Source: Gammaproteobacteria bacterium
GTDB lineage: Bacteria > Pseudomonadota > Gammaproteobacteria > UBA9214
Length of the DNA: 10,296 bases
NCBI GenBank assembly: GCA_030635865.1
Contig: DAOVYA010000030.1
Span: forward strand, 1-10,296
Direction of reading: 5' to 3'
Below the pieces are notes generated by a model. It ran no database searches, was not told the origin of the DNA, and saw only the letters and a program-made list of their open reading frames with translations. Both the position numbers and the translations under genes were made by a program. Positions 6,442-10,296 of the stretch are shown piece by piece (within the stretch, counting starts at the first letter, position 1; every line of letters starts with the position of its first letter).

Positions 6442-7412
6442 ACCTTAAAAGCCTGCAAACCGATGACCAGGGGCGATTGCGTCATTTCCTCTGCATCAGC
6501 GGGCTGACCAGACAGTTATTGACCGAAATCCTCGACACGGCCGAATCGTTTGCCGGTGTTACCGAGCAATCGATAAAGAAAGTCCCGCTGCTACGCGGCA
6601 AGACCATCGCCAACCTGTTTTTCGAAGCCAGCACCCGCACCCGCACCACCTTTGAACTGGCCGCCAAACGGCTGTCCGCCGATGTCCTGAATATCGATGT
6701 CGGCACATCCAGTGCCGTCAAGGGTGAGACCCTGCTGGATACACTGCGCAACCTGGAAGCCATGCATGTCGATATGTTTGTGATCCGGCATGCCGACAGC
6801 GGCGCCGCCCACTTCATCGCCAGTAATGTCGCGCCGCATATCAGCATTATCAATGCCGGTGACGGGCGCCATTCCCACCCGACACAGGCACTGCTGGACG
6901 TATTTACCATCCGCCGCGTCAAAGGGGACGACTTCGGGCGGCTGCGTGTTGCGATTGTTGGCGACATCCAGCACTCGCGGGTAGCACGCTCGCAGATCCA
7001 TGCATTGAACCTGCTGAATACCGGCGAGGTACGTATCGTTGCACCGAAAACGCTCATACCGTCACATGCGGAAACGCTGGGCGCACACGTCTACCATGAT
7101 CTGCGTACCGGCATAAAGGATGCGGATGTCATCATCATGCTGCGGCTGCAGCGCGAACGTATGCAGGGAGCGCTGTTGCCGAGCGAACATGAATACTTCG
7201 AATTATTCGGCCTGACGGAGGAGAAGCTGGTACACGCCAGCCCGGATGTAACCGTGATGCACCCGGGTCCGATCAACCGCGGAATTGAAATGGACTCGGA
7301 AGTTGCCGACGGCCCGCGCTCGGTCATCCTGGAGCAGGTAACACATGGTATCGCGGTACGCATGGCGGTTATGTCCATGGCCATGCATCACAGGGAAGAA
7401 GGGGCGGAGTAA
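6438..7412 (+). CDS. pyrB: Aspartate carbamoyltransferase catalytic chain
   Basis: PyrB condenses carbamoyl phosphate with aspartate, the first committed step of pyrimidine synthesis. The 324-residue chain has the carbamoyl-phosphate motif [13 protein letters not shown] (61-73), the mobile loop with S92 and K95 ([13 protein letters not shown]), HPTQALLD (147-154), [11 protein letters not shown] (175-185), the aspartate-binding MLRLQRERM (234-242) and HPGPINRG (275-282). All key residues are present. The N-terminus is slightly extended, as in Pseudomonas-type (class A) ATCases that work with a PyrC-like partner. No pyrI regulatory chain is present, and the next gene is such a PyrC-like protein, so a PyrB-PyrC' complex is expected. 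The ATG overlaps the pyrR stop (ATGA); pyrC' follows after five bases. Confidence 0.97.
   Translation: MNLKSLQTDDQGRLRHFLCISGLTRQLLTEILDTAESFAGVTEQSIKKVPLLRGKTIANLFFEASTRTRTTFELAAKRLSADVLNIDVGTSSAVKGETLLDTLRNLEAMHVDMFVIRHADSGAAHFIASNVAPHISIINAGDGRHSHPTQALLDVFTIRRVKGDDFGRLRVAIVGDIQHSRVARSQIHALNLLNTGEVRIVAPKTLIPSHAETLGAHVYHDLRTGIKDADVIIMLRLQRERMQGALLPSEHEYFELFGLTEEKLVHASPDVTVMHPGPINRGIEMDSEVADGPRSVILEQVTHGIAVRMAVMSMAMHHREEGAE
7406..7409 (+). promoter_or_regulatory. Ribosome binding site of pyrC'
   Basis: GGAG, within the last codons of pyrB, lies eight bases before ATG 7418 and supports that start for the dihydroorotase-like gene. Confidence 0.5.
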
Positions 7413-7417
7413 GGCTT

Positions 7418-8731
7418 ATGGCAAGCTCCCGAATCAGCGATCCGAAAAAAATCTGCATCCACGGTGGACGTGTCATCGACCCTGCGAATGATGTTGATAC
7501 AACACAGGATGTGTACATCGCCAACGGCAGGATCGTCGCCCTCGACACAGCCCCGATCGGCTTCAAGGCCGAGCAGGAAATCAATGCCGGTGGCTGCATC
7601 GTTTGTCCCGGCCTCGTAGACCTCAGCGCCCGGGTCCGCGAACCGGGCCTGGAAAGGAAAGCAACCATCGCATCGGAATCACAGGCAGCGGCGAGCGGCG
7701 GTATCACTACCCTGTGCTGCCCGCCAGACACCAACCCGGTAATCGATACACCGGCCGTTGCCGAGCTTATCCGGCTACGCGCCGAGGCAGCCGGGAAAAC
7801 CCGCATTGTCACACTTGGCGCACTGACCCGCGGACTGGGTGGTGATCATTTAAGTGAAATGGCAGCACTCAAGCAGGCGGGGTGTGCAGGCGTAAGCAAT
7901 GCACTGCAACCGCTGGCAAACCCGCTGGTAGAGCGCCGCGCCCTGGAATACGCTGCCACCTTCGATCTGACTGTGTTCCTGTACGCCAACGATAACTGGC
8001 TGGCCAATAACGGCTGCGCACACGAAGGCCGGGTGGCGACACGCCTGGGTCTGCCGGGGATCCCCGAGGCTGCAGAAACAGCCGCGGTCGCCAGGGACCT
8101 GGCGCTGATCGAGCAGACCGGTGTACGCGCGCATTTTTGCCGGTTGACCACCGGGCGCGCAGCCCAGATGGTGGCCCGGGCACAGTTTGATGGCGCACCG
8201 GTGACCGCCGATGTCGCAGCCCCGTATCTTTACCTGTCGGAAGTCGATATCAGTGATTTTGACAGTCAATGCCACCTGATACCGCCATTGCGAACAACAG
8301 AAGACCGGCAACGACTGCGCGATGCACTGCGACGTGGCACACTTGCTGCTCTCTGCTCCGACCATCAGCCGCATGAACCGGACGCCAAGCGGGGACCCTT
8401 CCCGTCGACCGAACCGGGGATTTCCGGGCTCGACACACTGCTTCCACTGGGGCTGCAACTGGTGGAGGAAAAAGCACTCGACCTGGTGGAACTGATACGC
8501 CGCCTGACATCAGGCCCAGCCGGGATTCTCGGTTTACCCTATGGAACGCTTTCGGTCGATGCCAGCGCTGACATCTGTATCTTCGATCCCGCCCTCACCT
8601 GGCAACTGGATGCCGGGACCATGCAGAGCCGTGGCCACAACACACCTTTTATGGGCAGGGAACTCAAGGGCCGGTGCACGCACACCCTGCTGGCCGGCAG
8701 GCCGGTGTATTCCCTGGATAACGATGCCTGA
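7418..8731 (+). CDS. pyrC': PyrC', non-catalytic dihydroorotase-like partner of ATCase
   Basis: This 437-residue member of the amidohydrolase (type I dihydroorotase) family has the typical layout: an N-terminal beta segment (GGRVIDPAN...DVYIANGRIVALD), the barrel entry CPGLVDLSARVREPG (63-77), ASGGITTLCCPPDTNP, SDHQPHEPDAKRGPF, GISGLDTLLPL, and the C-terminal GTLSVDASADICIFDP. The metal-binding H-x-H that normally stands between the Asp and REPG is lost: D68 is followed by S70 and R72. This matches the inactive PyrC' of Pseudomonas, which is needed to assemble the PyrB dodecamer and does not hydrolyse dihydroorotate. A catalytic dihydroorotase must therefore lie elsewhere in the genome. The last eight bases overlap the next gene. 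Confidence 0.93.
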   Translation: MASSRISDPKKICIHGGRVIDPANDVDTTQDVYIANGRIVALDTAPIGFKAEQEINAGGCIVCPGLVDLSARVREPGLERKATIASESQAAASGGITTLCCPPDTNPVIDTPAVAELIRLRAEAAGKTRIVTLGALTRGLGGDHLSEMAALKQAGCAGVSNALQPLANPLVERRALEYAATFDLTVFLYANDNWLANNGCAHEGRVATRLGLPGIPEAAETAAVARDLALIEQTGVRAHFCRLTTGRAAQMVARAQFDGAPVTADVAAPYLYLSEVDISDFDSQCHLIPPLRTTEDRQRLRDALRRGTLAALCSDHQPHEPDAKRGPFPSTEPGISGLDTLLPLGLQLVEEKALDLVELIRRLTSGPAGILGLPYGTLSVDASADICIFDPALTWQLDAGTMQSRGHNTPFMGRELKGRCTHTLLAGRPVYSLDNDA

Positions 8732-9599
8732 AAAGACACACCGCGATACTGTGTTTGTCGAGAATGCAAACATTCTGTTGCATGACGCCTGGCCGGGTGA
8801 GCAGTATGTATTGCGCGTTCAGGCGCCAAAGTGTGCGGCACATGCAACGCCCGGCAGCTTCGCACACGTGCAATGCGGGCCGGACCTGCCGATGCGCCGG
8901 CCCCTGTCAATCATGCGCGCACATGCAAGCGCAGGCTGGGTTGAGTTTCTCTACAAGGATGTCGGCAGCGGCACACATGAATTGTCAAAACGCACAACCG
9001 GCGAATCCATCAGCCTGATCGGCCCTGTTGGTGTGCCGTTTACCCCGGACCCGGAACGACCGCACACCCTGCTGCTGGGTGGCGGTGTAGGTATGCCGCC
9101 AATGGTATTTCTCGCTGATCGTCTGCGTAAGGATGCCCGCTGGCAACCTGTGGTATTCATGGGCTCTGAAGTACCCTTCCCGTTCAACGCCCAACCCTCA
9201 CGTTTTTTACTACCCGGCATGCCGGAAGGCATTATTGCCGCCATGCCGTTACTGGAAGACTGGGGGATCCCCAGCCGTCTTGCCAGCCTGCAGGCCTACC
9301 CGGGCTGTTACGAGGGCTACATTACCGACCTCGCGCGTCTCTGGCTGGATGACCTGGATGCCGAAGCACGCGCAACGGTCAGCCTGTTTGCCTGTGGTCC
9401 ACACCCGATGCTGGCGGCAACCGCGACACTGGCCCGGGAGTACGATCTCCCCTGCCAGGTATCACTGGAAGAGTATATGGCATGCGCGGTAGGTGGTTGT
9501 GCCGGCTGTGCAGTTGCCATCAATACACCGGATGGCCCGGCAATGAAACGGGTCTGTGTAGACGGCCCGGTATTTGATGCATACACGGTCGACTGGTAA
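8724..9599 (+). CDS. PyrK-like dihydroorotate dehydrogenase electron-transfer subunit
   Basis: This 291-residue protein is of the ferredoxin-reductase type. It has an N-terminal FAD-binding barrel with the flavin motif RRPLSI (58-63), an NAD-binding domain with LLGGGVGMPP (117-126) and ACGPHPML (223-230), and a C-terminal [2Fe-2S] site with C254, C259, C262 and C278 in the C-x4-C-x2-C...C spacing of PyrK, ending in CVDGPVF. PyrK passes electrons from dihydroorotate oxidation by PyrD type 1B to NAD. It is longer than B. subtilis PyrK (about 256), partly from a Pro-rich stretch near 150-185. The ATG at 8724 is chosen because it overlaps the pyrC' stop by eight bases and begins the recognisable protein; upstream in-frame sequence is a shadow of pyrC'. 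No pyrD catalytic gene follows, so the partner must be elsewhere or differ. Confidence 0.88.
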   Translation: MPEKTHRDTVFVENANILLHDAWPGEQYVLRVQAPKCAAHATPGSFAHVQCGPDLPMRRPLSIMRAHASAGWVEFLYKDVGSGTHELSKRTTGESISLIGPVGVPFTPDPERPHTLLLGGGVGMPPMVFLADRLRKDARWQPVVFMGSEVPFPFNAQPSRFLLPGMPEGIIAAMPLLEDWGIPSRLASLQAYPGCYEGYITDLARLWLDDLDAEARATVSLFACGPHPMLAATATLAREYDLPCQVSLEEYMACAVGGCAGCAVAINTPDGPAMKRVCVDGPVFDAYTVDW

Positions 9600-9612
9600 A
9601 CAGCACCCCTCT

Positions 9613-9815
9613 CACCGTCATTGCAAGAAACGAAGTGGCGTGGACAAACAACCCCCGTCTTTGCGACGACTACATGGATGTAGGAGGTAGTGTAACGCAT
9701 GGAGCAGTTACCGAGGAGCGTAGCGACGCGGCAATCCCGTTAAGTCCGCTGCCAGCTTCATGAGATTGCCACGCTGCGCTCGCAATGACGGGGGTGATGG
9801 GCTCACAATGACGGG
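9613..9815. repeat. Composite palindromic intergenic repeat with CGTCATTGC ends
   Basis: Ends of the type CGTCATTGC / GCAATGACG recur. CGTCATTGC lies at 9616-9624. ACCCCCGTCTTTGCG (9651-9665) is an inverted match, with one mismatch, to CGCAATGACGGGGGT (9781-9795). A further CAATGACGGG lies at 9806-9815. Between the arms lies a strong hairpin, and the left part (9631-9643) looks like a decayed copy of 9719-9731. The pattern 'CGTCATTGCGAG...GGCAATC' is familiar to me from interspersed intergenic repeats in many proteobacterial genomes, so this is probably a nested pair of such elements and not a coding region. No transposase is present. Confidence 0.75.
9717..9780. repeat. Inner hairpin of the intergenic repeat
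   Basis: AGCGTAGCG (9717-9725) pairs with CGCTGCGCT (9772-9780), with one wobble. After a small bulge (9726-9729 against 9771), GGCAATC (9730-9736) pairs exactly with GATTGCC (9764-9770), leaving a 27-base loop that starts CCGTTAAGTCC. Sixteen pairs in all make a stable RNA or cruciform structure. There is no T-run after it in either direction, so it is not a classical intrinsic terminator. Confidence 0.65.
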
Positions 9816-9907
9816 ATATCAGGATATCCACTCAAGCTACCCCTGGTCCTGCCGAAAGAAGTAGTGACAGCCCTGCCTGCAGGCACAACACTGCAGACAC
9901 CATGACC

Positions 9908-9913
9908 GAGAGG
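9908..9913 (+). promoter_or_regulatory. Ribosome binding site of the small downstream gene
   Basis: GAGAGG lies nine bases before ATG 9923 and supports that start over the in-frame ATG at 9902, which has no such site. Confidence 0.5.
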
Positions 9914-9922
9914 TTACCCTGT

Positions 9923-10204
9923 ATGGATCAAGACAAGCGCAAGGGGATGAAACCCGTTCCGGACAATCTTGAAGAGGTCCTCAACATGGCCCAGATACGC
10001 ACCTTGAACTCAATGGGACGCTTCGGCTGGGACCTCCATTTTGTACGCCGGCCGTTATTCCAGGAAACCCTGGCGGTGTTAATCAACCAGGAAGGCGATA
10101 AAATCATGGTCCTGGAGGCAGACGGCAGCACCAGTGAAATGCCGGAACTGGATACCCGCAAAAGCATGTCTGCACAGGAACTGATAGATAAAATAGCGGA
10201 CTGA
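9923..10204 (+). CDS. Small conserved-looking protein of unknown function
   Basis: This 93-residue soluble protein has no signal peptide or membrane segment. I do not recognise a named family. It opens with a charged, Lys-rich stretch (MDQDKRKGMKP), then a helical-looking part (NLEEVLNMAQIRTLNSMGRFG), then a compact beta-type part with FGWDLHFVRRPLFQETLAVLINQ, a G-D-K-I-M-V-L-E-A-D-G strand pair and an acidic tail. The R-F-G-W-x-L-x-F-V-R-R-P-x-F core looks like a conserved motif, and I recall similar short hypothetical proteins in gammaproteobacteria, without a function. Codon use resembles that of the neighbours. It stands alone after a 323-base gap, with its own ribosome binding site, and is followed 11 bases later by a hairpin. 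It is likely a real gene of unknown role. Confidence 0.75.
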   Translation: MDQDKRKGMKPVPDNLEEVLNMAQIRTLNSMGRFGWDLHFVRRPLFQETLAVLINQEGDKIMVLEADGSTSEMPELDTRKSMSAQELIDKIAD

Positions 10205-10211
10205 TACTATC

Positions 10212-10235
10212 AAAAAAGGGGCCGGACAGCCCCTT
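10212..10235. terminator. Intrinsic terminator hairpin, strongest for leftward transcription
   Basis: AAGGGGC (10216-10222) pairs with GCCCCTT (10229-10235) around a six-base loop. Read leftward, the stem ends in CCCC followed by six T's (complement of A 10212-10217), a textbook intrinsic terminator. This implies a convergent minus-strand gene beyond the right edge. Read rightward, the stem after the small gene is followed only by a pyrimidine-rich but interrupted tract, so it may act weakly in that direction too. Confidence 0.75.
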
Positions 10236-10296
10236 CTCACTTCTCACTTTTTACTTCTCACTTTTTACTTCTCACTTTTTACTTCTCACTTTTTAC
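10234..10296. repeat. Heptamer-based tandem repeat, TTCTCAC/TTTTTAC, cut by the window end
   Basis: Nine consecutive heptamers of the form TT(C/T)T(C/T)AC fill this stretch without a break. Two copies of TTCTCAC (10234, 10241) are followed by TTTTTAC and TTCTCAC in strict alternation. From 10241 on this makes four perfect copies of the 14-base unit TTCTCACTTTTTAC, the fourth ending exactly at the last base. The first heptamer overlaps the right arm of the terminator hairpin. No spacers or coding potential are present. The full array length is unknown because it reaches the edge. Confidence 0.93.

Larger units (their letters stand above)
9600..9922. other. Non-coding interval with palindromic repeat, no convincing gene
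   Basis: These 323 bases between the pyrK-like gene and the small downstream gene hold a composite inverted-repeat element (about 9613-9815), a short ATATC-rich hairpin (GGATAT-CAGG-ATATCC, about 9814-9829) and a ten-base palindrome GCCTGCAGGC (9875-9884). No tRNA, no classical U-tract terminator for the pyr series and no clear sigma-70 promoter for the small gene could be picked out by eye. The hairpins may themselves protect or end the upstream transcript; that is inference. Confidence 0.6.

Noticed and set aside
6482..7057. 191-codon open frame on the minus strand opposite pyrB
   Set aside because: It is antisense to a fully conserved pyrB, has no recognisable domain, and its composition is what a shadow of GC-rich coding sequence gives.
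7850..8458. 202-codon open frame on the minus strand opposite pyrC'
   Set aside because: It is Cys/His/Gln-rich without a domain and lies fully inside pyrC'; a shadow frame.
8541..8723. Upstream extension of the PyrK-like frame (61 extra codons)
   Set aside because: It lies inside the conserved end of pyrC', is low in family likeness, and the ATG at 8724 gives a normal overlap and N-terminus.
9699..9743. Tiny ORF of 14 codons (MEQLPRSVATRQSR) preceded by GGAGG at 9683-9687
   Set aside because: It lies wholly inside the palindromic repeat, spans the hairpin arm and its peptide reflects the repeat sequence; the ribosome-site spacing of 11 is long.
10234..10296. Tandem repeat considered as a CRISPR array
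   Set aside because: Units of 7/14 bases follow each other directly with no spacers, and no cas genes are present.

Overview
The window reads as an ordinary chromosomal segment of a gammaproteobacterium of moderate to high GC (judged by eye, not computed). The gene order pilI-pilH-pilG (minus strand) <- -> gshB ... tonB-yqgE-ruvX-pyrR-pyrB-pyrC' (plus strand) matches the Pseudomonas aeruginosa PA0410-PA0401 neighbourhood. Details such as the PyrK-type subunit after pyrC' point to a lineage outside Pseudomonas, but I cannot name the genus.

Layout. Positions 1-892 (minus strand) hold the start of pilI (cut by the window edge), pilH and pilG, the response regulators and CheW-like adaptor of the Pil-Chp twitching-motility chemosensory system. 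A divergent intergenic region (893-1103) separates them from a long plus-strand series: gshB (glutathione synthetase); apbE (flavin transferase lipoprotein), a NusG-domain-II membrane-anchored protein and a Gx/Hpre_diP_synt_I membrane protein; a TonB-type protein; yqgE; ruvX/yqgF; then pyrR, pyrB, pyrC' (catalytically dead dihydroorotase) and a PyrK-like FAD/[2Fe-2S] electron-transfer subunit, ending at 9599. Most neighbours overlap by a few bases (ATGA junctions or longer), so much of the series is probably translationally coupled.

The main departure from the Pseudomonas order is the three-gene set apbE / NusG_II / Gx between gshB and tonB. These families recur together and resemble, by domain type, the ApbE (FmnB), EetA and EetB parts of the Gram-positive extracellular electron transfer locus. 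That suggests an envelope flavin or quinone redox module, although no flavinylation target is visible here.

The pyrimidine end combines a regulator (PyrR), the catalytic ATCase chain, its structural partner PyrC' and an electron-transfer subunit without a visible dihydroorotate dehydrogenase catalytic subunit.

From 9600 to 9922 there is no convincing gene but a composite palindromic repeat, followed by a small unrecognised gene (9923-10204), a hairpin that is a good terminator for leftward transcription, and a strict 7/14-bp tandem repeat that runs off the window end.
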